NCBI GenBank assembly: GCA_016868855.1
Contig: VGFP01000001.1
Coordinates: 1-64,000 of the forward strand
Direction of reading: 5' to 3'
DNA from: Bacteroidota bacterium
Lineage (GTDB): Bacteria; Bacteroidota; Bacteroidia; Chitinophagales; Chitinophagaceae
DNA length: 64,000 bases
Numbering within the stretch: position 1 is the first letter of the stretch; every line of letters starts with the position of its first letter. The translations under genes and the position numbers were made by a program. The notes beneath the pieces were generated by a model. That model did not search any database, was not told the DNA's origin, and saw only the letters and a program-made list of their open reading frames with translations. This document shows positions 18,587 to 27,919 of this stretch, in pieces.

Positions 18587-19048
18587 ATGATGAAGCAGTT
18601 GGCGTTGATCGGACTCGCATCCATTTTATTTTTCAGTTGTAAAAAAGAAGAACAACTTATGACCATAGATGAATACATAACCAAGAAGGGATTGACTTCC
18701 TCTGTTCAGAAAGACAGCCGCGGATTTTATTATAAAATTGATCAAGCAGGAGCTGGAACAGCTCCTACCATTTCTTCCAAAGTCACTTTGTTTTACAAAG
18801 GGTATCTTACCAATGGAACTGTTTTTGATCAAACAGGTTCAGCTTCTAATTTTGAATCTGGCAACCCTGTAACATTTCCCCTGAACCAACTGATACCTGG
18901 TTGGCAAATTGGTGTCCCCTTGATCAAACCTGGCGGAAAAATCACCCTTTACCTTCCACCATCACTCGGATATGGTGCGTATGGAGCAGGAAGTATTCCT
19001 GGAAACGCAGCTTTGATTTTTGAGATTTCCTTGGTCGCTGTTTCCTGA
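18587..19048 (+). CDS. FKBP-type peptidyl-prolyl isomerase lipoprotein
   Basis: A 153-aa lipoprotein with a type II signal and Cys18 (ILFFSC) followed by KKEEQ. The FKBP fold covers ~60-152 and includes KGYLTNGTVFD, IPGWQIGVPLIKPGGK and YLPPSLGYGAYGAGSIPGN, the usual active-site strand set. It probably assists folding of exported proteins in the periplasm. Start is ATG 18587, with a second ATG directly after it. The gene ends 11 nt from the convergent mqnE. Confidence 0.92.
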   Translation: MMKQLALIGLASILFFSCKKEEQLMTIDEYITKKGLTSSVQKDSRGFYYKIDQAGAGTAPTISSKVTLFYKGYLTNGTVFDQTGSASNFESGNPVTFPLNQLIPGWQIGVPLIKPGGKITLYLPPSLGYGAYGAGSIPGNAALIFEISLVAVS

Positions 19049-19059
19049 TGGGAGGTTGA

Positions 19060-20184
19060 TCAATATGCTTGAACCGTGTTGTAGAGCGTATCTCTTTCAA
19101 CAGGATTTCTGCCAACTTGTTTGATGAGGTTGATGAGTTCCTCTGTCGTGAGACTCGGATTCTGCTCTTCGCTTCCAGCCATGGAGTAAATTTTGGTAGA
19201 ATCATCTATGGTTCCATCCAGATCGTTTACACCAAATGAAAGTGTGAGCTGGGCTTGTTCTCTGCCAAGCATGGGCCAATACGCTTTGATATGCGGAAAA
19301 TTATCCATGAAAATTCTAGACAACGCGTAAGTTTTCATATCCTCGATCGCGCTCACTTCTGGAATATGGCTGAGCTCATTGTCATGGTTGCGAAATTTAA
19401 GGGGTATGAATGTATTGAATCCGCCTGTTTGATCCTGTAAGTTCCTCAGGCGTTCCATATGATCAATTCTATGATGATTATTTTCCAGATGACCATACAA
19501 CATGGTTGCATTGGAGTGCATGCCCAATTTGTGGGCAGTGGCGTGAATATCCAGCCATCCATCGGCATCAACTTTGTCGGCACAAATTTGATTGCGTATT
19601 ACAGGATCAAAAATTTCAGCTCCTCCGCCAGGCAAAGAGTCGAGTCCGGCGTTGTGCAAGACTGTCATCCCTTCCAATCTGCTCAATTTAGCTTTTCTGA
19701 ACATGTAGTCCAGTTCAACTGCAGTGAATCCCTTGATATGAAGATCCGGACGATGGGCTTTTATCTTTTTGATCAGCTCTTCAAAAAAATATATATCCAT
19801 TTTGGGATGAACACCACCAACAATATGTACTTCAGTAATCGGCTGACCGTCATATGATTTTACTTTCTCCAGCATTTGATCAATGCTCAGTTCCCAACCT
19901 TCCTCTCTATGTGCATACAATCGTGAGTAGGAACAGAATTTGCAATAGAATACACATACATTCGTGGGTTCAATATGAAAATTTCTATTGAAGTAGGTGG
20001 TATCTCCGTGTTTTTTTTCTCTGATGAAATTTGCCATCGCTCCAAGCTCAGCCAGTGTTGCATTTTCAAATAAAAAAAGACCTTCTTTCGGAGTTATTCT
20101 TTCTCCTTGTTCAACTTTATGAAGGATCTCAGATAAGTGAGGGGAGGTCAGTTTTAACAAGCTCAAATCACTGTCCATGGTCAT
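19060..20184 (-). CDS. mqnE: Aminofutalosine synthase (radical SAM)
   Basis: Radical-SAM enzyme of the futalosine route to menaquinone, joining the MqnA product to SAM-derived adenosine. The [4Fe-4S] motif CxxxCxxC is at Cys77, Cys81 and Cys84 (CVFYCKFCSYSRLY). LHNAGLDSLPGGGAEIF and KLGMHSNATMLYGHLE are typical of MqnE and its close relative MqnC; the overall match favours MqnE. Length is 374 aa. Start is at 20184, or Met3 at 20178, very near a TAATTTTG element. No other mqn gene is in the window. Confidence 0.9.
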   Translation of the reverse strand: MTMDSDLSLLKLTSPHLSEILHKVEQGERITPKEGLFLFENATLAELGAMANFIREKKHGDTTYFNRNFHIEPTNVCVFYCKFCSYSRLYAHREEGWELSIDQMLEKVKSYDGQPITEVHIVGGVHPKMDIYFFEELIKKIKAHRPDLHIKGFTAVELDYMFRKAKLSRLEGMTVLHNAGLDSLPGGGAEIFDPVIRNQICADKVDADGWLDIHATAHKLGMHSNATMLYGHLENNHHRIDHMERLRNLQDQTGGFNTFIPLKFRNHDNELSHIPEVSAIEDMKTYALSRIFMDNFPHIKAYWPMLGREQAQLTLSFGVNDLDGTIDDSTKIYSMAGSEEQNPSLTTEELINLIKQVGRNPVERDTLYNTVQAY

Positions 20185-20192
20185 AATTTTTG

Positions 20193-20200
20193 CAAAATTA
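20193..20200 (-). promoter_or_regulatory. Candidate -7 element close to mqnE start
   Basis: TAATTTTG on the minus strand ends 8 nt before the mqnE ATG at 20184 (14 nt before the alternative ATG at 20178). The very short predicted leader makes the second ATG a reasonable start. Confidence 0.4.
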
Positions 20201-20231
20201 CGACCGAAATGTTGTCCTGCCTAAATCATGT

Positions 20232-21536
20232 TTAGCCCAGTGCGCCTGCAATACATGCGCACATCAAACAAGCAATCGTTCCTCCAATCAGTGCCCTGAA
20301 TCCTAGTTCTGTGAGGTTTTTTCTTTGATTGGGTGCAAGTTGACTGATACCGCCTATTTGTATTCCGATGGATGCAATATTGGCGAATCCACACAATGCA
20401 TAAGTAGTGATGAGAATTGAGCGGGGGTCTGTGATCACACCTTCTGCTTTCATTTTGCCAAATGTGATATAGGCCTGGAATTCATTGATGATGGTCTTTT
20501 CTCCCAATAGTTGACCCACGTACACCATGTCTTGTTGAGTGACTCCAATCAGCCATGCAATGGGTGAAAAAAGATATCCCAAAATCATTTGAAACGAAAG
20601 AGAGTCATAGCGACCGCTGGAAAAACTTTTGATCCAATCGTTCAGTCCAAGATAATATCCAAATGAACCGAGCACCCAGTTGAGTACATACATCAGGGCG
20701 GTAAATACTATCAAAATGGCGCCGACATTCACGGCTAATTTCAAGCCGTCGGTAGTTCCCAGGGAGATCGCATCCAAGGCGTTTTCACCAAATTTTTCTT
20801 TTGGCAGCACTATTTTTTCATCAATCTTTTCTGTTTGGGGGAATAATATTTTCGAGCATACAATTGCAGCAGGTGCGCTCATGATGGATTGGCTGAGCAG
20901 GTGCAATACAAAATAATGCTGCTGTGCAACATCGTTGCCGCCTAAAAATCCAACGTAAGCAGCCAGCACCGATCCTGCAGTATTGGCCATTCCTCCCACC
21001 ATGATGCACATGATTTCACTTCGATTCATTTTTTCAAGGAAAGGTCTTACCATCAAAGGCGCTTCGGTTTGTCCTAGAAATATATTGGCAGCTGTGGAAA
21101 CGCTTTCTGCCCCAGAGACTTTCAATTTGCTGAGCAGCAATGCAAAAAAGTAAACGACTTTCTGCAAAATTCCAAGGTAATAGAAGAGCGCAGAAAGGGC
21201 AGCAAAAAATATAATATTGGGCAGCGCCTGAATGGCAAATGTATATCCCCAGCTTCCACCTGCATCAGCAAGGTTGCCGAACATGAATTCAATTCCTTTG
21301 TGTGCAAGGTTGATGACCTGCACGAATTGATCGGAGAGCCATTGGATGAGAATTCTGAAAAAATTGTATTTCCCTTGTGAGAGAACGCCAATTGCAAAAG
21401 CGATTTGTGCAATGATTCCCATCGACACCAGTCTCCAATTGATGGCCTTTCTGTTATTGCTCAATATATAACAGAGTCCGACGAGAAACAACATGCCCAA
21501 TAGTCCGCGACTGAGGTTTTCCCACTGAAAATTCAT
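20232..21536 (-). CDS. Concentrative nucleoside transporter (NupC/CNT family)
   Basis: A membrane permease of 434 aa with about ten spans that should import nucleosides with Na+ or H+. The CNT family is shown by NIFLGQTEAPLMVRPFLEKM, the following GGMANTAGSVLAAYVGFL, and ALCGFANIASIGIQIGGI near the end. The start is ATG 21534-21536 (MNFQWENL); the TTG three codons before it is less likely. Monocistronic. The transported nucleoside and coupling ion cannot be read from the sequence. Confidence 0.92.
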   Translation of the reverse strand: MNFQWENLSRGLLGMLFLVGLCYILSNNRKAINWRLVSMGIIAQIAFAIGVLSQGKYNFFRILIQWLSDQFVQVINLAHKGIEFMFGNLADAGGSWGYTFAIQALPNIIFFAALSALFYYLGILQKVVYFFALLLSKLKVSGAESVSTAANIFLGQTEAPLMVRPFLEKMNRSEIMCIMVGGMANTAGSVLAAYVGFLGGNDVAQQHYFVLHLLSQSIMSAPAAIVCSKILFPQTEKIDEKIVLPKEKFGENALDAISLGTTDGLKLAVNVGAILIVFTALMYVLNWVLGSFGYYLGLNDWIKSFSSGRYDSLSFQMILGYLFSPIAWLIGVTQQDMVYVGQLLGEKTIINEFQAYITFGKMKAEGVITDPRSILITTYALCGFANIASIGIQIGGISQLAPNQRKNLTELGFRALIGGTIACLMCACIAGALG

Positions 21537-21590
21537 GGATGCCAATTTGTTCGGTAAGATAATTGATTTAGATGTATCATCACATTTGTT

Positions 21591-23087
21591 CTACCTGCTG
21601 TGTAAAATTTTATTTTTTACCTGATGGAACAAATCTGATATATCAGGGGATAGGTTCATTTTTACAATGGTGAAACTGAATCCCCCAAAGAATAAAATGG
21701 ATTTCAAGATATATCCAATGAGTTGTGATTTTTCAAAGGGTATTGCATAGCAGAGGAGTCCCCAAGCCATTGCAATCAGAATGGCCTTTGCATTGCTGAT
21801 AGAAAATGGCTGTAAATTGAGCAGCTTTTTTATATAAATGAATCGGATCAGATTGAACAGGATAATAGCCATTACACTTCCATAGGCCGTGCCCAGGAGT
21901 CCAAATGACTTTGTCAGAAAATAGTTAAGTACAATAGAAATCCCGACAAAAAACATATTCGTGAACAAATCAACTCTCCAGTGCTTTGACAGTTGAAGGA
22001 TTTGTGCATTGAGTCCGGTTCCCAACTCAATGAGCTTTCCAGCTCCTAGTATGATCATTAAAAGGGGGAGTCCTGCGTATGTCTGACCGAGATACTGAAC
22101 AATCAATGGAGCATTGATCAACACCATGCCCATAATACCCAGGGCAGTGATCAAGAGGGTTAAAGCAGTTTTTTTGTATAGCCTATCCAATTTTGCAAGG
22201 TCCTTTGTTTTCCATGCTTCAGCAATTTGAACAGTCGCAGATGAAACCATGCTTCTTTGAGGAACATCCATCAGGGTTATCAAATAGGTAGCAATGGTAA
22301 AAATCGCTGCATCTTTGAGTCCCCCGCTTGATTGAGAGGCAATGATCAGCGTATCATTGGTCTTGGCGAGGATGTTCAAAACTGCACTCAGAAAATAGGC
22401 ACTCCCGAATTTGATCATCATGGGAGCATATTTTTTGGTCAGTTTGCTTCTGTTAAAGGTAATGCTGAAATACTTTGATTTGTATACAATCCATACCATT
22501 GCAGCTATCAGGATGCTGTATAGCAGTGCATAGCATGCAATAAAGGTGTCAAATTGCTGAATCCATTTAAATGCCCAAAAACTGATCAGCAATGTGACCA
22601 GGATCCTGTACAAGAACTCTTTTAAAAAATTTGAAACAACATTTTTTGAAATCACCCATGCATAGGCCTCTAAGAGGGAAAAAATTACCAATCCGACTGT
22701 CATGGGGAAAATCCAATCTATAAAATCAACAAGCAATGGTGACCGATAGCCAAATTTTCTAACGATGACGGGTTCAAAATAGGGTAGAGCAAATAGAAGC
22801 AATAGGCAAGTAATAAATGCCACCAAAAACGTAAGTGAAAACAAGTCGTTTTTTGATCTTGGAAGATGGTGTTTGTAAAACGGACTGAATTTGAATGCAA
22901 TGGGAATCATTCCAGCGGTACACAATGTTGAAAAAATCAACGCAATGTCCATCAGGATCCTTGTCAGTCCAAACTGCTCTGGCGTAAAATATTTTGGAAA
23001 GAAATATAGCACGTTGATGGCACCGAAAACAAACCCTGCGTATATGAACAAGGAGGAATAAATGCTTTGTTTTCTGATGGTTGCCAT
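21591..23087 (-). CDS. Polysaccharide flippase / lipopolysaccharide biosynthesis membrane protein
   Basis: A 498-aa protein of the MOP superfamily with 12-14 hydrophobic spans. The N-terminus (SIYSSLFIYAGFVFGAINVL, then FTPEQFGLTRIL) matches Wzx-like oligosaccharide flippases. It probably moves lipid-linked glycans across the inner membrane. No glycosyltransferase is next to it, so the glycan is unknown. It starts downstream of the trxA terminator on the same strand and so probably has its own promoter. Confidence 0.85.
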   Translation of the reverse strand: MATIRKQSIYSSLFIYAGFVFGAINVLYFFPKYFTPEQFGLTRILMDIALIFSTLCTAGMIPIAFKFSPFYKHHLPRSKNDLFSLTFLVAFITCLLLLFALPYFEPVIVRKFGYRSPLLVDFIDWIFPMTVGLVIFSLLEAYAWVISKNVVSNFLKEFLYRILVTLLISFWAFKWIQQFDTFIACYALLYSILIAAMVWIVYKSKYFSITFNRSKLTKKYAPMMIKFGSAYFLSAVLNILAKTNDTLIIASQSSGGLKDAAIFTIATYLITLMDVPQRSMVSSATVQIAEAWKTKDLAKLDRLYKKTALTLLITALGIMGMVLINAPLIVQYLGQTYAGLPLLMIILGAGKLIELGTGLNAQILQLSKHWRVDLFTNMFFVGISIVLNYFLTKSFGLLGTAYGSVMAIILFNLIRFIYIKKLLNLQPFSISNAKAILIAMAWGLLCYAIPFEKSQLIGYILKSILFFGGFSFTIVKMNLSPDISDLFHQVKNKILHSR

Positions 23088-23093
23088 ATAAAA

Positions 23094-23121
23094 TAAAAAA
23101 CCGCCTGTGTAGGCGGTTTCA
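23094..23121 (-). terminator. Intrinsic terminator after trxA
   Basis: AACCGCCT-GTGT-AGGCGGTT gives an 8-bp stem; on the minus strand it is followed by a run of six T. It separates trxA from the downstream flippase gene. Confidence 0.88.
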
Positions 23122-23140
23122 AATGTAATGAAATTCGTGC

Positions 23141-23458
23141 TTATAGATGAGCTTCAATCTTTCTTACAAAATTTCCTTTTGGCTGCGCGCCAACCAGCTT
23201 ATCGACTACCTGACCATTTTTGATGAAGAGAATGGCTGGAATTGAAGTAATGCCGTAATTCATGGATAACTGCGGATTGTGGTCAACATTCACTTTTCCG
23301 ACGTTGACTTTTCCTTCCCACTCTTTAGAAAGTTCTTCGATAACCGGACCAATAGCTCGGCAAGGACCACACCATTCTGCCCAAAAATCGATCAAGGTTA
23401 ACTTATCTGAATCCAATACTTCTGCCTGAAAATTGCTGTCTGTAAATTCCTTTGCCAT
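23141..23458 (-). CDS. trxA: Thioredoxin
   Basis: A 105-aa cytoplasmic disulfide reductant with the WCGPC active site at Cys30 and Cys33 (DFWAEWCGPCRAIGP) and the cis-proline region GITSIPAILFIKNGQ. There is no signal peptide. It is reduced by TrxB, encoded at 49591. It is transcribed alone, from a TAATTTTG element 39 nt upstream of the ATG to the terminator after it. Confidence 0.97.
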   Translation of the reverse strand: MAKEFTDSNFQAEVLDSDKLTLIDFWAEWCGPCRAIGPVIEELSKEWEGKVNVGKVNVDHNPQLSMNYGITSIPAILFIKNGQVVDKLVGAQPKGNFVRKIEAHL

Positions 23459-23497
23459 GTATTATTATTGAGGGTGATAAATATGTGTATGAGAGTG

Positions 23498-23505
23498 CAA
23501 AATTA
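23498..23505 (-). promoter_or_regulatory. Bacteroidota-type -7 element for trxA
   Basis: TAATTTTG on the minus strand, exact TAnnTTTG match, 39 nt before the ATG. At the -33 distance the minus strand has TATG instead of TTTG. Confidence 0.45.
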
Positions 23506-23544
23506 ATTCCAATTTTTATATTTTCATAAATGTCTTGTTTCTGC

Positions 23545-26500
23545 TCAAACTGCGTCAACTTGTACCTCGATCAGGGGATTGTTCTCTAAAAAATCAGCCA
23601 TTTCGTCATTCATCTCAAATCCCTTCTCTGTTGTTCGCATCTGTACGACCAGTTTTTCAACCTGGTCAACCATTACAAGTTTCAGCCTTGATCTGCCTGG
23701 ATTTTTCTTCATGTTCTTTTTGAAGAACTCGATATGTCCCTCGTTGATGGCTCCTGCCTGCAATGTTATCTGAACCTGCTTCGTAAATACCTTTTTTATG
23801 GTCTCCAGCAGACATATTTCAGTCACCCTGAAGTTCCATTCATTTCTGCTTTCCCATTTTTCAAAATTGCCTTTCACATGTATGCAAGTACCGGCATTGA
23901 AATAATTTGAAAACTTCACATATTGATCTCCAAACAAGGTGAGTTCAACTTTTCCGCTGAAATCTTCAATGGTCAGACTTCCATATTTTTTACCAGCCCT
24001 TGAAATTTTATGCTGAGAGGAAGTAACCAGTCCGGCGAGTTTCAGAGGTTGCGTTGGACTCTTTTGCAGCTCGATGCCTTCCTTGAATTCATTGAAATCC
24101 AGCAAGGGACAAATCCCATAATGTTTCAACTCAAATTTATAATGATCAAGCGGATGCCCACTCAGGAACATACCTGTAACCTCTTTCTCTTTTTCCAATA
24201 ATTCTGTGAGTGACCAAGGAGCACAATCAGGAATTTTTGGTGAGGGAATCTCTTGCACCATGGAAAGATCGCCAAACAGCGTATGTTGATTTGAAGTGGA
24301 TTGGCTTTGCCAGATATTTCCGAAACGAATGATTTTTTCCAATCCATTTGATGTATCACCTTCGGGTTGATGGAAATATTGAGCCCGGTGCATGGTGTTG
24401 AAGCAATCGAATGCACCAGACATCGCGAGACTCTCCAATGATTTTTTGTTGACTGTTCGCTGATTGACTCTTTTTACGAGTTCAAATATCGATGGGTAGG
24501 TTCCGTTTTTTTGTCGCTCTGCAATGATCGATTCAACTGCCGCCTCACCAACACCTTTGAGTCCACCGAGCCCAATCCTGATTTCACCTTTTTGATTAAC
24601 GGCAAAGCTTTGGAGTGATTCATTGATATCCGGGCCAAGTACATTCAATCCCATTCGCTTGCATTCCTCCATGAAAAAAGTAATTTTTTCTATCGAACCA
24701 GCGTGATTCAGAACAGCAGCCATGTATTCTGAAGGATATCTTGCTTTCAAGTATGCAGTTTGATAGGCAATGAAGGCATAGCATGTGCTGTGTGATTTGT
24801 TGAATGCATATTGGGCAAACGCCTCCCAATCGGTCCAAATTTTCTGAAGCTTATCCTCCGGATATCCCCTCTCGGTTGCTTTTCCGATGAATTGGGGCTT
24901 CATTTTATCCAACACCGACTTTTGCTTTTTACCCATCGCCTTGCGCAGAACATCTGCATCACCCTTGCTGAATCCGGCGAGTTTCTGTGCCAGCAACATT
25001 ACCTGCTCCTGGTATACGGTGATGCCATACGTTTCTTCCAAATATTCCTGCATGGCAGGCAAGTCATATGAAATTTCCTCACGGCCATGCTTTCTGTTGA
25101 TGAAGTTGGGAATGTATTCGAGCGGACCAGGGCGATACAATGCATTCATCGCAATCAGATCCTCAAATTTATCAGGCTTCAGATCGCGCAGGTATTTCTG
25201 CATACCCGGACTCTCAAACTGAAACGTTCCAATGGTTTCTCCCTTTTGATAAAGCTTGAATGTTTTTTCATCATCGAGAGGAATTTTATCTATGTCGATC
25301 TCTATGCCATGATTCATTTTTATCAACTGCAAAGAGGTCTTGATGATGTTCAATGTTTTCAATCCGAGAAAGTCCATTTTGATTACACCCGCTTCCTCAA
25401 TCACACTGCCTTCAATCTGTGTAACCCACATAGGAGAATCTTTGGCAGTGCATACGGGCAATAGCTCTGTCAGATCTTTCGGAGCAATGATAATGCCTGC
25501 AGCATGGGTACCGGTATTTCTGACGGATCCTTCCAGGATCTCTGCTTCATGCAAAACCTTTCCTCTGATGTCACCGTCTTCGTATATTTCTCTTAACTTT
25601 TTGGAGTTCTCAATTTCATCAGGATTCAATCCTTCTTTTTCAGCAAGACTCTTCTCTCCATTCAATGGCGCATGCAACAACCTTTTCAGTGATATGCCGG
25701 GTTTTTCCGGAACGAGCTTTGCCAATGCATTGCTTTCAGGCAAGGGCAAATCAAGTGTTCTGGCCACATCTTTGATGCTCATCTTGGCTGCCATGGTGCC
25801 ATAGGTGATGATTTGAGCAACCTGATTCTTACCGTATTTGTCAACCACATAGTCAATCACTTTCTGCCTTCCTTCATCATCAAAGTCGGTGTCAATATCT
25901 GGCATGGACTTTCTATCGGGATTCAAGAAACGCTCAAACAGCAGATTGTATTTGATGGGGTCGATATTGGTGATGCCAATGCAATAGGCAACCACACTGC
26001 CTGCCGCGGAACCTCTACCCGGACCGATAAACACACCCAAATCGCGACCAGCTTTGATGAAATCCGAAACAATCAGAAAATAACCGGCGAATCCCATCGT
26101 TCTGATGGTGAACAGCTCAAAAGCTATGCGTTCCTCTATTTCCGGGGTCAGGATCTCATATCTTTTTTGAGCACCTTCCCTTGTGATATGCTCCAAGTAT
26201 TCATCCTGTGATTTAAATTTATTTGGAACCACGAAATGGGGCAGGAGGATGTCGCGCTTGAGATCCAACACTTCAACCTTTTCTACAATTTCATTGGTAT
26301 TGTCGATTGCTTCCTCCAAATCCCCAAATACTTTTGACATTTCATCGGTTGATTTGAAATAGAACTGATCATTGGGGAATGCAAATCGTTTGTTTCTGAA
26401 ACTCGCATCATCATCAGTAAATTCTCTTGCAGCGGGGGTTGCAACTTTTTCGCCCGTATTGATGCAGAGCAAAATATCATGTGCGTTGAAGTCAGACTGA

Positions 26501-27168
26501 TCCACATAATGTGAATCGTTCGATGCAATGACCTTCACATTGTATTTTTTGGCGAATTTCAACAGGGTTTTGTTGACCTTTTCCTGCTCTTCCATTCCAT
26601 GCCGCTGCAATTCAACATAATAATCATCCTGAAAAATATTGAGCCACCACTTGAATTCGTTTTCACCTTCCTCTTCACCCTTCCTCATGATGGTTTGTGG
26701 AACCAATGCACCCAGGCAGCAGGTAGTTGCTATGAGTCCCTCGTGGTATTTATGTATAAGCTCTTTGTCAATCCGCGGATATTTACTGTAGAGTCCCTCG
26801 ATATAACCCAAAGAAGTCAGTTTCACCAGGTTCCTATATCCAACCTCGTTTTTTGCCAACAGTATCTGATGGTGCCTGGGATCTTTTTCTTCCTTTGAAA
26901 AAGTTTTTCTGTGCCTGTTCTCCGTAATATAAAATTCACAACCCACGATGGGTTTTACTTTCAAAGGGCTATTTTTGTCGTCTGGGTTGACTTTGTGCTT
27001 GTAGGCTTCTGCAACAAATTGGAATACACCAAACATGTTGCCGTGATCAGAAATGGCAAGTCCTGGCATCCCATCGTCGATCGCCTTTTTGTACAAAGCA
27101 CCAATGCTGGCCGCTCCATCGAGCAAAGAATATTGGGTATGTACATGCAGGTGGGAAAAACGTGACAT
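23545..27168 (-). CDS. dnaE: DNA polymerase III, alpha subunit
   Basis: Replicative polymerase catalytic subunit, 1207 aa. The N-terminal PHP domain begins FSHLHVHTQYSLLDG and includes DHGNMFGV. The polymerase active-site motif PDIDTDFDDEGR places the catalytic pair at Asp424 and Asp426. The C-terminal part has helix-hairpin-helix (GLGGLKGVGEAAVESI) and OB-fold regions (KLAGLVTSSQHKISRAGKKY). I start at ATG 27166-27168; an in-frame extension back to 27339 reads into the divergent gene and is rejected. An 18-bp palindrome lies two bases upstream of the ATG. Confidence 0.97.
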   Translation of the reverse strand: MSRFSHLHVHTQYSLLDGAASIGALYKKAIDDGMPGLAISDHGNMFGVFQFVAEAYKHKVNPDDKNSPLKVKPIVGCEFYITENRHRKTFSKEEKDPRHHQILLAKNEVGYRNLVKLTSLGYIEGLYSKYPRIDKELIHKYHEGLIATTCCLGALVPQTIMRKGEEEGENEFKWWLNIFQDDYYVELQRHGMEEQEKVNKTLLKFAKKYNVKVIASNDSHYVDQSDFNAHDILLCINTGEKVATPAAREFTDDDASFRNKRFAFPNDQFYFKSTDEMSKVFGDLEEAIDNTNEIVEKVEVLDLKRDILLPHFVVPNKFKSQDEYLEHITREGAQKRYEILTPEIEERIAFELFTIRTMGFAGYFLIVSDFIKAGRDLGVFIGPGRGSAAGSVVAYCIGITNIDPIKYNLLFERFLNPDRKSMPDIDTDFDDEGRQKVIDYVVDKYGKNQVAQIITYGTMAAKMSIKDVARTLDLPLPESNALAKLVPEKPGISLKRLLHAPLNGEKSLAEKEGLNPDEIENSKKLREIYEDGDIRGKVLHEAEILEGSVRNTGTHAAGIIIAPKDLTELLPVCTAKDSPMWVTQIEGSVIEEAGVIKMDFLGLKTLNIIKTSLQLIKMNHGIEIDIDKIPLDDEKTFKLYQKGETIGTFQFESPGMQKYLRDLKPDKFEDLIAMNALYRPGPLEYIPNFINRKHGREEISYDLPAMQEYLEETYGITVYQEQVMLLAQKLAGFSKGDADVLRKAMGKKQKSVLDKMKPQFIGKATERGYPEDKLQKIWTDWEAFAQYAFNKSHSTCYAFIAYQTAYLKARYPSEYMAAVLNHAGSIEKITFFMEECKRMGLNVLGPDINESLQSFAVNQKGEIRIGLGGLKGVGEAAVESIIAERQKNGTYPSIFELVKRVNQRTVNKKSLESLAMSGAFDCFNTMHRAQYFHQPEGDTSNGLEKIIRFGNIWQSQSTSNQHTLFGDLSMVQEIPSPKIPDCAPWSLTELLEKEKEVTGMFLSGHPLDHYKFELKHYGICPLLDFNEFKEGIELQKSPTQPLKLAGLVTSSQHKISRAGKKYGSLTIEDFSGKVELTLFGDQYVKFSNYFNAGTCIHVKGNFEKWESRNEWNFRVTEICLLETIKKVFTKQVQITLQAGAINEGHIEFFKKNMKKNPGRSRLKLVMVDQVEKLVVQMRTTEKGFEMNDEMADFLENNPLIEVQVDAV

Positions 27169-27170
27169 AA

Positions 27171-27188
27171 GCGAAATTCGAATTTCGC
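27171..27188. promoter_or_regulatory. Perfect 18-bp palindrome between dnaE and the NlpC/P60 gene
   Basis: GCGAAATTCGAATTTCGC reads the same on both strands and has no loop, which suits a dimeric DNA-binding protein better than an RNA hairpin. It is 2 nt from the dnaE ATG and 62 nt before the ATG of the divergent gene. No TAnnTTTG element is visible nearby on either strand. Confidence 0.45.
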
Positions 27189-27250
27189 AAATAAAACAGT
27201 AAATGGGAAGGAGTATTTTCCACATTTTAAGCGTGAAAAAAACATTGGAT

Positions 27251-27919
27251 ATGCCTTTTGGGCGAAACATGCTCTTGGGTGGCCTCATCGCGTCCCTGTT
27301 TTCCTCCTGTGCCCTTTTCAAACCTATCCCCGGCGCCAAAAAGGTCCAAAAAACTTCTCCCTACTTCGATGATATTGCCTTGGTATTGAATCCCGGAAAA
27401 AAAAGTCAGTATGTAGCCGAAGCCTCCATCAAATTCATTGAAGATGCACCATCCGGTAATTATTTGAGTGATTTGCCCGGCATCGAGTTTCTCCCCAGTT
27501 ATTTTTTCAGGTATTCTGTTTTGTTGGATATCGAAGTGGAGAAACTGACCAACAAAAAACTGGTGGAATACATCCATCAGTGGTATGCTGTTCCGTATCG
27601 TATTGGAGGAACATCCAAGGAGGGAATTGATTGCTCTGCATTTGTGCAGGGATTGGCAAGTGATGCATTCGCTGTGCAGCTACCCCGCACCTCCAGAGAA
27701 CAGGCTGCATTTTGTACTGATATTGATAAAAATCAATTGCAGGAAGGTGATCTGGTTTTTTTCAATACTACGGGTGGAATTTCGCACGTGGGACTCTATA
27801 TCAACAACAATAAATTTGTACATGCATCCACTTCAAATGGTGTCATCATCAGTGATTTGGATGAACCTTATTGGCAAAGGAGATTTGTAAAGGCTGGAAG
27901 GATCAAGGCTGCTGATTGA
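27251..27919 (+). CDS. NlpC/P60 family cell-wall peptidase lipoprotein
   Basis: Exported cysteine peptidase that probably cuts peptidoglycan stem peptides. The NlpC/P60 domain fills the C-terminal half: Cys128 in GIDCSAFVQG is the nucleophile and His179 in GGISHVGLYI the general base. The N-terminus is a lipoprotein signal (LLGGLIASLFSSC). I prefer ATG 27251 (MPFGRNML); ATG 27203 would add 16 residues and leave only 34 bp to dnaE. It is divergent from dnaE and ends at the stop of the convergent M1 peptidase. Confidence 0.88.
   Translation: MPFGRNMLLGGLIASLFSSCALFKPIPGAKKVQKTSPYFDDIALVLNPGKKSQYVAEASIKFIEDAPSGNYLSDLPGIEFLPSYFFRYSVLLDIEVEKLTNKKLVEYIHQWYAVPYRIGGTSKEGIDCSAFVQGLASDAFAVQLPRTSREQAAFCTDIDKNQLQEGDLVFFNTTGGISHVGLYINNNKFVHASTSNGVIISDLDEPYWQRRFVKAGRIKAAD

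Noticed and set aside
27169-27339. N-terminal extension of dnaE by 57 residues
   Set aside because: The PHP domain begins properly at MSRFSHLHVHTQYS (27168), and the extension would run through the palindrome and into the divergent lipoprotein gene.
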